Source of the DNA: Actinomycetes bacterium
GTDB lineage: Bacteria > Actinomycetota > Actinomycetes > Mycobacteriales > Mycobacteriaceae
DNA: 21,072 nucleotides
Reading direction: 5' to 3'
Assembly: GCA_023388385.1 (NCBI GenBank)
Contig: JAEWGK010000113.1
Span: 1 to 21,072 of the forward strand
Shown here one piece after another: positions 1-7,725 of the stretch (its first letter is position 1; every line of letters starts with the position of its first letter). The position numbers were made by a program, and so were the translations under genes. The notes beneath the pieces are model-generated. The model was not told where the DNA came from. It saw only the letters and a list, made by a program, of their open reading frames with translations, and made no database searches.

Positions 1-293
1 AAGGACAGGCGCCCGGTGGCTAGCAGCAGCCACGTGCGCGGATCGCACTCGACGACGTTCGGCGGCGTGCCGCGCGTGTGCCGCGGGCCGTCGATGCACT
101 GCACCGCCACGAACGGCGGCACGCGCAGCTCCACCGCGTGGCCCGGCGCCTCCTGGGCCAGCATCCGCGCCGACTGCCGCACCGCGTCGGCGAGCGCGGC
201 GCGACTGGGGCGCGGGGCGTCCGCGTCCTCCAGCCAGCCGGAGACGGCGGCGACGGCGGAGCGGCAGGCGGCGGGATCGATCTGGCGGGCCAT
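1..293 (-). CDS. Sterol-carrier-like family protein, 3'-truncated by the window edge
   Basis: About 97 codons are visible and no stop occurs before the window edge, so the C-terminal end is missing. The reading starts MARQIDPAA and contains [20 protein letters not shown], then [14 protein letters not shown] and a DPRTWL block. I recognise these as the conserved core of the short proteins annotated as 'sterol carrier family protein' in corynebacteria, often encoded near purine genes. The biochemical role of that family is not established; lipid binding is only suggested by the SCP-2-like name. The start is uncertain: in-frame ATGs at 302 and 305 would add three or four residues, and none has a clear Shine-Dalgarno sequence. 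I chose 293 because homologues as I remember them begin with MA-[RK]-x-[ILV]-DP. It is divergent from the thioesterase gene at 410. Confidence 0.75.
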   Translation of the reverse strand, partial: MARQIDPAACRSAVAAVSGWLEDADAPRPSRAALADAVRQSARMLAQEAPGHAVELRVPPFVAVQCIDGPRHTRGTPPNVVECDPRTWLLLATGRLS

Positions 294-396
294 GGCGCCC
301 ATCATGCCAGCGGGGGGAAGGCCGGGCCGCGGGCTGCTGCGGCGGGCGGCGTCGTCTGTCCGCGGATCACCGGCGTGCCGACGACGGGAACCGGAG

Positions 397-402
397 TACC
401 CT
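397..402 (+). promoter_or_regulatory. -10 element (TACCCT) for a leaderless thioesterase mRNA
   Basis: TACCCT fits the actinobacterial -10 pattern TANNNT and ends 7 nt before the ATG at 410. That spacing would put the transcription start at or next to the start codon. No convincing -35 hexamer lies 17 nt upstream. The only purine-rich stretch before the start (GGAG at 393-396) is 13 nt away, which is far for a ribosome binding site. Confidence 0.5.
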
Positions 403-409
403 CCCTGAC

Positions 410-1372
410 ATGCCCAGTTCCTCCGTGACCCTCCGTTTCCTCGCGGCCCCCACCGACGTCCTGATGGCGGGCTCGACCAGCGTCCACGGCGGCCGCGTGC
501 TGCAGTGGATCGACAAGGCGGCCTACGCCTGCGCCGTCGGCTGGTCCGGCCAGTACTGCGTCACCGCGTACTTCGGCCACATCCACTTCACCCGCCCCAT
601 CCCGTCGGGCCACATGGTGGAGGTGCGCTCCAAGGTCGCGTACACCGGCCGCACGTCCATGCACATCGTCAACGAGGTCTTCAGCGCCAACCCCCGCACG
701 GGCGAGTACACGCGCGCCGCGGACTGCGTCGTCATCTTCGTGGCGATGGACGAGGACCGGAAGCCCACCGAGGTCCCCAAGTGGGTCCCGAAGACCGCCG
801 AGGAGATCCGCCGCGAGGAGGCCGCGAAGGCGCGCTTCGACCTGCGCCGCGACATCGAGGCGTCGATGCGCGCCCAGAACTACTCCGCGGACTCCTCCGC
901 CCCGAAGCTGGTCACGCGCTTCCTGGCGAAGCCGTCCGACGTCAACTGGGGCGGCAACGTCCACGGCGGCACCGCGATGGAGTGGATCGACGAGGCCGCG
1001 ACCGCCTGCACCATGAACTGGGCGGGCCGCAACACGCTGTCGGTGTATGCCGGCGGCATCCGCTTCTACAAGCCCATCAAGATCGGCGACCTCATCGAGG
1101 TCCGCGCCCGCCTGCTGCGCACCGGCCGCACGTCGATGCACATGAGCGTCCACGTGTTCTCCGGCGAGCCGCGCAAGGGCCTCGGCGGCCTGGAGAAGGC
1201 CCTGCACTCCTCCATGACCTACGTCGCCGTCGACGAGGACCTCAAGCCCCAGCCGGTCCCCCACTTCGAGCCGGTCACCGACGAGGACAAGGCGCTCGCC
1301 GCCCACGACCTCGAGCTCAAGGCCCTGCGCGACAAGTACGACCCGCCGTCGCTCATCGAGCCCGAGGAGTAG
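410..1372 (+). CDS. Acyl-CoA thioesterase with two hotdog domains
   Basis: A 320-residue cytosolic protein with two tandem hotdog (acyl-CoA hydrolase, ACOT/YciA-type) domains, at about 7-125 and 166-285. It is expected to hydrolyse acyl-CoA to free fatty acid and CoA. The second domain has the standard helix start [11 protein letters not shown] followed by EWIDEAA (Asn179, Asp194). The first has a two-residue longer loop, [10 protein letters not shown], then QWIDKAA (Asp35), with no equivalent Asn. Both share the strand motif TGRTSMH. Double-hotdog thioesterases often work asymmetrically, so I infer that the second half carries the better-conserved catalytic set. An ATG start with a -10 box 7 nt upstream suggests a leaderless transcript. 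The next gene starts 3 nt after the stop, so the two are probably co-transcribed. The substrate chain length cannot be read from the sequence. Confidence 0.88.
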   Translation: MPSSSVTLRFLAAPTDVLMAGSTSVHGGRVLQWIDKAAYACAVGWSGQYCVTAYFGHIHFTRPIPSGHMVEVRSKVAYTGRTSMHIVNEVFSANPRTGEYTRAADCVVIFVAMDEDRKPTEVPKWVPKTAEEIRREEAAKARFDLRRDIEASMRAQNYSADSSAPKLVTRFLAKPSDVNWGGNVHGGTAMEWIDEAATACTMNWAGRNTLSVYAGGIRFYKPIKIGDLIEVRARLLRTGRTSMHMSVHVFSGEPRKGLGGLEKALHSSMTYVAVDEDLKPQPVPHFEPVTDEDKALAAHDLELKALRDKYDPPSLIEPEE

Positions 1373-1375
1373 GCC

Positions 1376-2155
1376 GTGGCCACGGGGACCGCGGGTTCCG
1401 GGGCCGCTCGCATCACGCTGTCGGCGGTGTTCGCCGTCGCGTACTCCACGTGGGCGCTCGAGGCGGTGCTTGACGACGGCGTGAGCCCCCTCTGGGGCTA
1501 CGCCTCCGAGCTTGCGGCCAGATCCGAGCCGTACGGGCATGTCTTCGCCGCGTCTGACCGGGTGGCCGGGGTAATCGCCGTTGTGGTGGGGCTCCTGTGG
1601 CTGGTGCGGCGGCCGCCTGCGCGCGTGGCGGCGGCCGGTTTCGTCGTCTGGGGGGCCGCGACCGTCGCCGACTCGATCGCGCGTCTGCCCCATGTCGAGG
1701 TCACCCCGGATCGCCTGGGCTGGCGGCCGGGGCCGCTCCAGTGGCCTGGCCCGGACGGAGGGGCCGGTGCTGCCGCCTCCGGTGTCACGGACCTGTCGCA
1801 TGTCCCGTCAGCCGGGACCGTGCACGCCATTGCCTCATCGGTGGCGCAGATGGGGCTCGTCGTCGCCGTGGTCGGGCTGGCACTGGCCGTTCCGGCGATG
1901 CGCCGGGGCGCCGGCGGCGTGCTCACCGGGGCGGCGCTGCTCTTCGCCGTGTTGACGAGCATCACCGCCACGCTGTTCGAGATGGTCGGCGTGAACCTGG
2001 TTCTCGGCCTGTGGCAGCGGCTATGCCTCGCGGCGGCGTCGACTGCCGTCGTCGTCGCGGCCGTCGCGGACGTGCACGGCGGGCGGGACGCTACGGGCGG
2101 CGGTGGCGCACGGCGGGGACGGCGTCCTGCGCGGCCTCACCGTAGGCGTCGATGA
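1376..2155 (+). CDS. DUF998-type integral membrane protein
   Basis: A 259-residue hydrophobic protein with about six predicted membrane helices, near residues 14-31, 62-78, 84-103, 153-174, 180-201 and 215-232. The SELAA segment after the first loop and the overall layout resemble the DUF998 family, which has no assigned function. The GTG start at 1376 is preceded by GAGGAG at 1364-1369 with 6 nt spacing, inside the end of the thioesterase gene, which suggests translational coupling. The C-terminal tail from about 236 is Gly/Arg-rich and ends in four arginines. It is read through sequence that also encodes the end of the convergent MarR gene (65-bp tail-to-tail overlap), so the tail may be poorly constrained. 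Compared with the thioesterase gene it uses more G-ending and less selected codons, which suggests weaker expression. Confidence 0.75.
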   Translation: MATGTAGSGAARITLSAVFAVAYSTWALEAVLDDGVSPLWGYASELAARSEPYGHVFAASDRVAGVIAVVVGLLWLVRRPPARVAAAGFVVWGAATVADSIARLPHVEVTPDRLGWRPGPLQWPGPDGGAGAAASGVTDLSHVPSAGTVHAIASSVAQMGLVVAVVGLALAVPAMRRGAGGVLTGAALLFAVLTSITATLFEMVGVNLVLGLWQRLCLAAASTAVVVAAVADVHGGRDATGGGGARRGRRPARPHRRRR

Positions 2156-2558
2156 AGCGGGAGAAGAGGTCGAGGAAGTCTCCGGCACGCTCCCCCAGCG
2201 CCGCGAGCCCGACCTCGTTCGGCCCGAGCCTGAAGCGGAGATTCTCCTCCAGCACGGCATACCCCACGGGCGTCGCCCGGAAGACATGGGCGCGGAGGCC
2301 CTCGACGTCGTGACGCTCCAGCAGGCCCGCCTGCTCCGCGGCATTGACCTGGCGGTTGACGGTCGACTGCTCGCGGCCGAGCTCGTCGGCGAGCTGCCGT
2401 ATGGTCCGGCCTTCGCCGTCTCGGAGCAGCCACAGGAGCCGCATCTCCGCGGCGCCCGCGGTCAGCCGGGCCTCGGTGGTCCGCTGGTGCTGGCCCAGGC
2501 GCGCCAGCAGCCCGGCGAGCACGATCGAGCGGTCGGCGTCGTCACGCGCTTCGGTCAT
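2091..2558 (-). CDS. MarR-family transcriptional regulator
   Basis: A 155-residue protein with the MarR layout: an N-terminal helix, a winged helix-turn-helix at about 38-105 (RTIRQLADELGREQSTVNRQVNAAEQ is the helix-turn-helix, followed by the GLLER wing entry), and C-terminal dimerisation helices at about 113-145. Such proteins bind palindromic operators as dimers and usually release DNA when they bind small phenolic or lipophilic ligands. It is transcribed divergently from the MFS transporter at 2709, and a perfect 7-bp inverted repeat lies in the shared intergenic region, so repression of the transporter and of itself is the natural inference. The ATG at 2558 is preceded by GGAGAC-type purines (AAGGAG with 5 nt spacing). 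Its 3' end overlaps the DUF998 gene tail to tail. The ligand is unknown. Confidence 0.9.
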   Translation of the reverse strand: MTEARDDADRSIVLAGLLARLGQHQRTTEARLTAGAAEMRLLWLLRDGEGRTIRQLADELGREQSTVNRQVNAAEQAGLLERHDVEGLRAHVFRATPVGYAVLEENLRFRLGPNEVGLAALGERAGDFLDLFSRFIDAYGEAAQDAVPAVRHRRP

Positions 2559-2632
2559 GGCGTCTCCTTCCCCGCGTCGCGTGGACCGGAGCCCGCGTTG
2601 CCGGGCCCCGGCTCATGTGCAGAGCACGGAGC

Positions 2633-2661
2633 TTGCTACTGATATGTACCGTACATACATA
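2633..2661 (+). promoter_or_regulatory. Possible MFS-gene promoter overlapping the operator
   Basis: TTGCTA (2633-2638) and TACATA (2656-2661) are spaced by 17 nt and could be the -35 and -10 boxes. The operator repeat would then lie within the spacer and the -10 box. The -10 match is weak, so this is tentative. Confidence 0.3.
2643..2657. promoter_or_regulatory. Putative MarR operator (TATGTAC-C-GTACATA)
   Basis: A perfect inverted repeat with 7-bp arms and a single central base lies between the divergent marR and MFS start codons. It stands out as an AT-rich island in very GC-rich DNA. Size and symmetry suit a MarR-type dimer. It lies where a promoter for the MFS gene would fall (about 52 nt before its start), so binding could block both divergent promoters. 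The assignment to this regulator is inferred from position. Confidence 0.65.
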
Positions 2662-2708
2662 GTCATCCAGCGGCCAACCGCCACCCCGTCACCACCCCGG
2701 AGGTCCCA

Positions 2709-4166
2709 TTGAGCAATGTGCAGGTCACCCGGGCGAGCCGATCCGCCGATGCCGTCCAGGCGCCCCGCGGCGTGCGCAACCCCGTCTTCGTCATCGCCGT
2801 CCTGGCGTTCTCCAGCCTCTGCGCCTCGCTGATGCAGTCGCTGGTCATCCCGATCCAGTCCTCGCTGCCGACGTTCCTGAACACCTCGCCGGCGAACGCG
2901 TCGTGGGTCGTCACCTCAACGCTGCTCGGCGCCGGCGTCGCCATGCCGGTGGCCGGCCGCCTCGCCGACATCCTGGGCAAGAAGAAGGTGCTGGTCATCT
3001 CAGGCTGCATCCTGATCATCGGCACGCTCATGTGCGCCGTATCCAGCATCTTCAGCGTGGTCATCCTCGGCCGAGTGCTGCAGGGATTTGCCATGGGCTA
3101 CATCCCCGTCGCCATCTCGATGGTCCACGAGGTCGCCCCGCGACACATGGTCAACGCCGCAGTGGCGACCATCTCCGCGACGCTAGGAGTCGGCGGCTCC
3201 ATCGGCCTGCCGCTGGCCGCATGGGTCGCGCAGTACGCCGACTGGCACGCGCTGTTCTGGCTGGCGTTCGGTCTCGCCGTCGTCCTGACAGGCCTGACCG
3301 TGTTCGTGTTGCCGACGACCGCGGGCCGCGGCGGCGGCCTGGACCACGTCGGCGCCATCGGCCTGGCCATCGCGCTGGTCGCGGTGCTCGTCGGCTTCTC
3401 AAAGGCCAACGAGTGGGGCTGGGGCTCCGGCATCACGTGGGGCCTCATCGGCGGCGGCGTCATCGTCTTCGCCATCTGGTCCCTCTGGGAGCTGCGCCAG
3501 GAGTCCCCGCTGGTCAACCTGCGCACCTTCGGCCACCTGCCCATCCTGCTGACCAACCTGGCGGCGCTGATGGCCGGCATCGGCCTGATGTCCCAGTCCA
3601 TCGTCGTGCCGCAGCTGCTGCAAATGCCCGAGGTCACCGGCTACGGCCTGGGCCAGACCATCCTTCAGGCCGGCCTGTGGATGGCCCCCGGCGGCCTCAT
3701 GATGATGGCATTCTCCCCCGTCTCCTCCCGCATGCTGTCCTCCATCGGCGGCCGCCCGACGCTGGCGATCGGCATGTTCGTCGTCGCCGCCGGCTACGTC
3801 TTCGCCGCCCTGATGACGGACGCCCCGTGGAAGCTCATGGTCGCCACCTGCATCTCCTCCGCGGGCGTCGGCATCGCGTACGCCGCCATGCCGTCCATCA
3901 TCATGGAGCACGCCCCGCGATCCGAGACGGGATCCTCGGTCGGCGTCAACGCGCTCATGCGCTCCGTCGGCACGACCGTCGCCGGCGCGCTCATGGCCAT
4001 CGTGCTCACCAGCTCCACGATGCAGCTGGCCCCGAACACCCCGCCGATCCCGACCCACGGCGCGTTCCTGTGGTGCTTCTCCATCGGCGCCGGCGCCGCC
4101 CTGGCCGCCACGCTGCTGGCGCTGGCGGTGCCGAAGGCCCGTGAGCCGCACCACCGGCTGACGTAG
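2709..4166 (+). CDS. MFS multidrug-type efflux transporter (EmrB/QacA-like)
   Basis: A 485-residue polytopic inner-membrane protein of the major facilitator superfamily. The loop motif A is clear at 83-94 (GRLADILGKKKV), and LGRVLQGFAMG and the GVGGSIGLPLAAW segment fit motifs B and C of drug:H+ antiporters. Length and the many hydrophobic segments suit a 14-helix DHA2-type exporter. The start is TTG at 2709, supported by GGAGG at 2699-2703 with 5 nt spacing; there is no in-frame ATG nearby. It is divergent from a MarR gene with a palindrome between them, the usual arrangement for ligand-induced efflux. The substrate cannot be deduced. A hairpin lies downstream, between this gene and convergent purL. 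Confidence 0.9.
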   Translation: MSNVQVTRASRSADAVQAPRGVRNPVFVIAVLAFSSLCASLMQSLVIPIQSSLPTFLNTSPANASWVVTSTLLGAGVAMPVAGRLADILGKKKVLVISGCILIIGTLMCAVSSIFSVVILGRVLQGFAMGYIPVAISMVHEVAPRHMVNAAVATISATLGVGGSIGLPLAAWVAQYADWHALFWLAFGLAVVLTGLTVFVLPTTAGRGGGLDHVGAIGLAIALVAVLVGFSKANEWGWGSGITWGLIGGGVIVFAIWSLWELRQESPLVNLRTFGHLPILLTNLAALMAGIGLMSQSIVVPQLLQMPEVTGYGLGQTILQAGLWMAPGGLMMMAFSPVSSRMLSSIGGRPTLAIGMFVVAAGYVFAALMTDAPWKLMVATCISSAGVGIAYAAMPSIIMEHAPRSETGSSVGVNALMRSVGTTVAGALMAIVLTSSTMQLAPNTPPIPTHGAFLWCFSIGAGAALAATLLALAVPKAREPHHRLT

Positions 4167-4257
4167 CGGACCCCGCCCCCGTTCACCGGTCCACGCCCGC
4201 GGGCCCATCGAGACGCGACTGCCTGCCCGGACGCGGACAGGGGTGCCCGGAACGGGT

Positions 4258-4286
4258 CCGGGCCCGGCCATGGCGGCCGGGCCCGG
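4258..4286. terminator. GC-only hairpin between convergent MFS and purL genes
   Basis: Perfect 12-bp arms (CCGGGCCCGGCC and its complement) flank a 5-nt loop ATGGC, between the two stop codons (4166 and 4307). It has no T tract on either side. Position and symmetry suggest a bidirectional terminator of the U-less kind common in actinobacteria. Confidence 0.65.
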
Positions 4287-4306
4287 GTGCGGCGGGAGGG
4301 CGCGGA

Positions 4307-6679
4307 CTACTCCGCGGCCTCTGCCGCCCCAGCGTCGGTGGCATCCAGCTCCGGGTCCACCTCGGCCTCGACGACGGAGTTGGCGCCGGCGGCGTGCGCG
4401 AACAAGCGCGGCAGCGTGGAGCGCCAGGCCTCCTCGAGCTCCGCGACGGGGATGGTGAACTCCGCACCACCGGTGACGCGCAACTCCGGCTCCGCGGTGA
4501 CGCGGCCGATGCGGACGGCCGGGACGCCGACCTCCTCCGCGCGCGCGGCCAGCGCCTCGGCGCGGTCCGCGGTGACGGCGACGAGGGCACGGGACGCGGA
4601 CTCGGAGAACAGCGCGACGAACGGATCGGCGGCGACGGCGGAGAGATCGACCTCGGCGCCGCGGCCGGACTGCACGAGCGCCTCGACCAGGACCTGCGCC
4701 AGGCCGCCCTCGGACAGGTCGCGGGCGGCGGAGGCCATGTGGGCGCCGTCGCGGGCGATGGTGCCGTGGAAGAACTCCACCAGACGCTCCTCGTCGGACA
4801 GGTCGACCTGCGGCGGCAGACCGCCGAGGGCGTCGTGGGCGACCTGCTGCCAGATGGAGCCGCCGAACTCGTCGCGGGTCTCGCCGAGCAGGAACAGCAC
4901 CTCATCGTCCGCGGTGCCGAGGCGGCCGCCGATGGCGTGGGCGACGTCGTCCATGATGCCGAGCACGGCGATGACCGGGGTCGGCAGGATCGGGTCGTCG
5001 CCCGTCTGGTTATAGAACGACACGTTGCCGCCGGTGACCGGCACCGCGAGCTCCGCGGCACCGTCGGCCAGTCCGCGGACGGCCTCGGCGAACTGCCACA
5101 TGACGTCGGGGTTCTCGGGCGACCCGAAGTTCAGGCAGTTGGACACGGCGTAGGGCTTCGCGCCGGTGACGGCGACGTTGCGGTGCGCCTCCGCGAGCGC
5201 CAGGCGGGCACCGGCGCGGGGGTCGAGCTTGGTGTAGCGGCCGGAGGCGTCGGTGGCGACGGCGATGCCGCGGCCCGTCTCCTCGTTGACGCGCAGGACG
5301 CCGGCGTCGGAGTCCAGGGCGGCGACGGTGTTGCCGCGCACATAGCGGTCGTACTGCTCGGTGATGTGTGCGCGGGAGCACAGCGCCGGGGAGGCGGCCA
5401 TGTCCAGCACCAGCTGCCGCAGCGCATCGGTGGCCGGGCGTTCCAGCCGCGGATCCTCCTGCAGCGCGTCCTGCCACTCCGGGCGGGCGTAGGGGCGGTG
5501 GTAGGTCGGGCCCTCATCCGCGATGGTCTTCGGCGGGGCGTCGACGACGACCTTGCCGCCGTGCTTCACGACGAGGTGCTCGCCGTCCGTCACCACGCCG
5601 ATGTCGGACGCGATGACGTCCCACTTCGCGCAGATCTCCATGAAGCGATCGACATCCCCGGGCTTGACGACGGCGCACATGCGCTCCTGCGATTCCGAGG
5701 ACAGGATCTCGGCGGCGGTCATGTTCTCGGCGCGGAGATGGACCTTGTCCAGGTCGATCTCCATGCCGCCGTCGCCGGAGGCCGCGAGCTCGGAGATAGC
5801 GCAGGACAGGCCCGCACCGCCGAGATCCTGGATGCCGACGACGACGCCGGCCTTGTACAGGTCCAGGCAGCACTCGATGAGCACCTTCTCGGCGAACGGG
5901 TCGCCGACCTGGACGGCGGGGAGCTTGCGCTCCGCGCCCTCCTCGAAGGTGTCGGACGCCAGGACGGACACGCCGCCGATGCCGTCCAGGCCCGTGCGGG
6001 AGCCGAACAGGATGACGCGGTTGCCCTCGCCGGAGGCGAACGCCAGGTGCAGGTCGTCAACCGGCAGGACGCCGACGCACAGGGCGTTGACCAGCGGATT
6101 GCCGGCGTAGGAGGCGTCGAAGACGGTCTCGCCGCCGATGTTCGGCAGGCCCAGGCAGTTGCCGTAGCCGCCGACGCCGGAGACGACGCCCGGCAGGACC
6201 CGCTGGGTGTCCGGGGCGTCGGCCGGGCCGAAGCGCAGCTGGTCCATGACGGCGACCGGGCGGGCGCCCATGGCCATGATGTCGCGGACGATGCCGCCGA
6301 CGCCGGTGGCGGCGCCCTGATACGGCTCGACGTAGGAGGGGTGGTTGTGGGACTCGACCTTGAAGGTGACGGCCCAGCCGTCGCCGATGTCGACGACGCC
6401 GGCGTTCTCGCCGATGCCCGCGAGCATCTTCTCCTTCATCGCGTCGGTCGTGGTCTCGCCGAAGTAGCGCAGGTGCACCTTCGACGACTTGTAGCTGCAG
6501 TGCTCCGACCACATGACGGAGTACATGGCCAGCTCGGCGTCGGTGGGGCGGCGGCCGAGGTGCTCGCGGATGCGGGCGTACTCGTCCTCCTTCAGGCCCA
6601 GCTCGGCCCAGGGCTGCTCCTGGCCGGGGGTCGCGGCGGCGTTGTCGACGGTGTCGTCGTGGACGTGGATGTCGGTCAT
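4307..6679 (-). CDS. purL: Phosphoribosylformylglycinamidine (FGAM) synthase subunit PurL
   Basis: A 790-residue small-type PurL, the ATP-dependent amidotransferase subunit that converts FGAR to FGAM in step four of de novo purine synthesis, together with PurQ and PurS. Diagnostic segments are [11 protein letters not shown] (57-67), [20 protein letters not shown] (110-129), GGETVFD, and a second AIRS/PurM-like half with [12 protein letters not shown]. The length fits the family (about 740-790) and excludes the ~1300-residue fused form. The ATG at 6679 has a strong GGAGGAG sequence about 8 nt upstream. It lies 24 nt downstream of purQ on the same strand, in a purS-purQ-purL operon. The C-terminus ends in an Ala/Glu-rich tail. 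A hairpin lies just beyond the stop. Confidence 0.98.
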   Translation of the reverse strand: MTDIHVHDDTVDNAAATPGQEQPWAELGLKEDEYARIREHLGRRPTDAELAMYSVMWSEHCSYKSSKVHLRYFGETTTDAMKEKMLAGIGENAGVVDIGDGWAVTFKVESHNHPSYVEPYQGAATGVGGIVRDIMAMGARPVAVMDQLRFGPADAPDTQRVLPGVVSGVGGYGNCLGLPNIGGETVFDASYAGNPLVNALCVGVLPVDDLHLAFASGEGNRVILFGSRTGLDGIGGVSVLASDTFEEGAERKLPAVQVGDPFAEKVLIECCLDLYKAGVVVGIQDLGGAGLSCAISELAASGDGGMEIDLDKVHLRAENMTAAEILSSESQERMCAVVKPGDVDRFMEICAKWDVIASDIGVVTDGEHLVVKHGGKVVVDAPPKTIADEGPTYHRPYARPEWQDALQEDPRLERPATDALRQLVLDMAASPALCSRAHITEQYDRYVRGNTVAALDSDAGVLRVNEETGRGIAVATDASGRYTKLDPRAGARLALAEAHRNVAVTGAKPYAVSNCLNFGSPENPDVMWQFAEAVRGLADGAAELAVPVTGGNVSFYNQTGDDPILPTPVIAVLGIMDDVAHAIGGRLGTADDEVLFLLGETRDEFGGSIWQQVAHDALGGLPPQVDLSDEERLVEFFHGTIARDGAHMASAARDLSEGGLAQVLVEALVQSGRGAEVDLSAVAADPFVALFSESASRALVAVTADRAEALAARAEEVGVPAVRIGRVTAEPELRVTGGAEFTIPVAELEEAWRSTLPRLFAHAAGANSVVEAEVDPELDATDAGAAEAAE

Positions 6680-6703
6680 GGTGGCTTCTCCTCCCGCGTC
6701 CGG

Positions 6704-7375
6704 CTAGGCGCCGACGTGGGCGACGGCGGACAGGAACAGCTCGAGTCCGTCGAGCGACGGTCCGGTGAGCTTCTCGACGGCGTGCTCCGGGTGCGGCATG
6801 AGGCCGACGACGCGGCCGTCCGCGCTGCACACGCCGGCGATGTCGTTGACGGAGCCGTTGGGGTTCTCGCGGTAGCGGAAGACCACGCGGCCCTCCTCCT
6901 CCAGCTCCCGGATGGTGTCGGGGGCGGCCTGGAAGCGGCCCTCGCCGTGCTTCGACGGGATGAGGATGCCCTGGCCCTCCTCCAGCGAGTTCGTCCACGC
7001 CGTGTCCGTGTTCTCCACGGTGAGGACGAGGTCGCGGCACACGAAGTGCAGGCCCTCGTTGCGGGTCAGGGCGCCCGGCAGCAGACCCGCCTCGGTGAGG
7101 ATCTGGAAACCGTTGCAGATGCCCAGCACCGGCATGCCCGCGTGGGCGGCGCCGATGACGGACTGCATGACGGGGGCGAGCGCCGAGATGGCGCCCGAGC
7201 GCAGGTAGTCGCCGTAGGAGAACCCGCCCGGGACCACGACCGCGTCGACGCCCTTCAGGTCCGCGTCGGCGTGCCACAGCTCCACGGCCTCCGCGCCGGC
7301 CAGGCGCGCGGCGCGGGCCGCGTCGACGTCGTCGAGGGTGCCGGGGAAGGTGATGACGCCAATCTTCGCCGTCAC
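6704..7375 (-). CDS. purQ: FGAM synthase glutaminase subunit PurQ
   Basis: A 223-residue class I glutamine amidotransferase that supplies ammonia to PurL. The nucleophile Cys87 is in GICNGFQ, and the His195/Glu197 pair is in PHPEHAVE near the C-terminus. The N-terminus ([15 protein letters not shown]) and [15 protein letters not shown] are typical. The start is GTG at 7375-7373, which overlaps the TGA stop of purS (GTGA), so translation is probably coupled. I place the start there because MTAKIGVI matches the family's usual N-terminus and an upstream extension would run into purS. Confidence 0.97.
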   Translation of the reverse strand: MTAKIGVITFPGTLDDVDAARAARLAGAEAVELWHADADLKGVDAVVVPGGFSYGDYLRSGAISALAPVMQSVIGAAHAGMPVLGICNGFQILTEAGLLPGALTRNEGLHFVCRDLVLTVENTDTAWTNSLEEGQGILIPSKHGEGRFQAAPDTIRELEEEGRVVFRYRENPNGSVNDIAGVCSADGRVVGLMPHPEHAVEKLTGPSLDGLELFLSAVAHVGA

Positions 7376-7614
7376 GCCTCCGCCTCCCGGACGACCTCGT
7401 AGTCCTCGATGACCGTGTTGGCCAGGAGAGTGGCCGCGAGGTTGTCGAGATCGGCGTCGGTCACCGTCTCGTCGACCTCCAGCTCGAACCGCTTGCCCTG
7501 GCGGACATCGGAGACGCCGGAGACGCCAATGCGCCCCAGCGCCCGCTGGACCGCCTGGCCCTGCGGGTCCAGGATCTCGGCTTTGGGCATGACATGGACA
7601 ACTACTCGGGCCAC
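7372..7614 (-). CDS. purS: FGAM synthase small subunit PurS
   Basis: An 80-residue PurS, the small dimeric subunit that bridges PurQ and PurL in the three-part FGAM synthase. The sequence [18 protein letters not shown], the [10 protein letters not shown] helix and the [12 protein letters not shown] strand are characteristic, and the length is normal. The start is GTG at 7614, preceded by GAGGAG (7621-7626) with 6 nt spacing. The open frame continues upstream without a stop, but only this start gives the standard N-terminus and a ribosome binding site. It is the first gene of purS-purQ-purL and overlaps purQ by 4 nt. Confidence 0.96.
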   Translation of the reverse strand: MARVVVHVMPKAEILDPQGQAVQRALGRIGVSGVSDVRQGKRFELEVDETVTDADLDNLAATLLANTVIEDYEVVREAEA

Positions 7615-7654
7615 GCGGAACTCCTCGCTGCTCGTGGGTGCTGACTTGCGTCCG

Positions 7655-7660
7655 ACTTTA
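7655..7660 (-). promoter_or_regulatory. Candidate -10 box (TAAAGT) for the purS-purQ-purL operon
   Basis: Read on the minus strand, TAAAGT lies about 40 nt upstream of the purS GTG and is the best TANNNT match in this GC-rich divergent region. It would give a leader of roughly 30-35 nt containing the GAGGAG ribosome binding site. No recognisable -35 hexamer or riboswitch-like fold is visible upstream. Confidence 0.4.
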
Positions 7661-7712
7661 CCCGCCACCCCGACACGGCCCGCCCCCGCGTGACGGCCCG
7701 GGCGCCTGCGTC

Positions 7713-7718
7713 TACCCT
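7713..7718 (+). promoter_or_regulatory. -10 element (TACCCT) for a leaderless CHAP-like gene mRNA
   Basis: TACCCT ends 7 nt before the ATG at 7726, the same box and the same spacing as at 397-402 before the thioesterase gene. No ribosome binding site precedes the ATG, which supports leaderless initiation there instead of at the in-frame GTG at 7690. Confidence 0.5.
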
Positions 7719-7725
7719 CCCCACC

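Noticed and set aside
302..1801. Long minus-strand open frame of 499 codons opposite the thioesterase gene
   Set aside because: It is a GC-rich antisense shadow: low complexity in Arg, Gly, Val and Leu, no ribosome binding site or recognisable domain, while the plus-strand thioesterase is clear.
4394..7402. 1002-codon plus-strand open frame opposite purL and purQ
   Set aside because: Mirror of strongly coding minus-strand DNA with high third-position GC; composition is repetitive Gly/Val/Asp/Arg and it spans two recognised genes and their gap.
7690..7725. GTG at 7690 as the start of the CHAP-like gene
   Set aside because: It would put the TACCCT -10 box inside the coding region and has no ribosome binding site; ATG at 7726 fits the leaderless geometry.
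7615..7725. Purine riboswitch or PUR box before purS
   Set aside because: No purine-riboswitch core or paired operator is visible in the 111-nt divergent gap.
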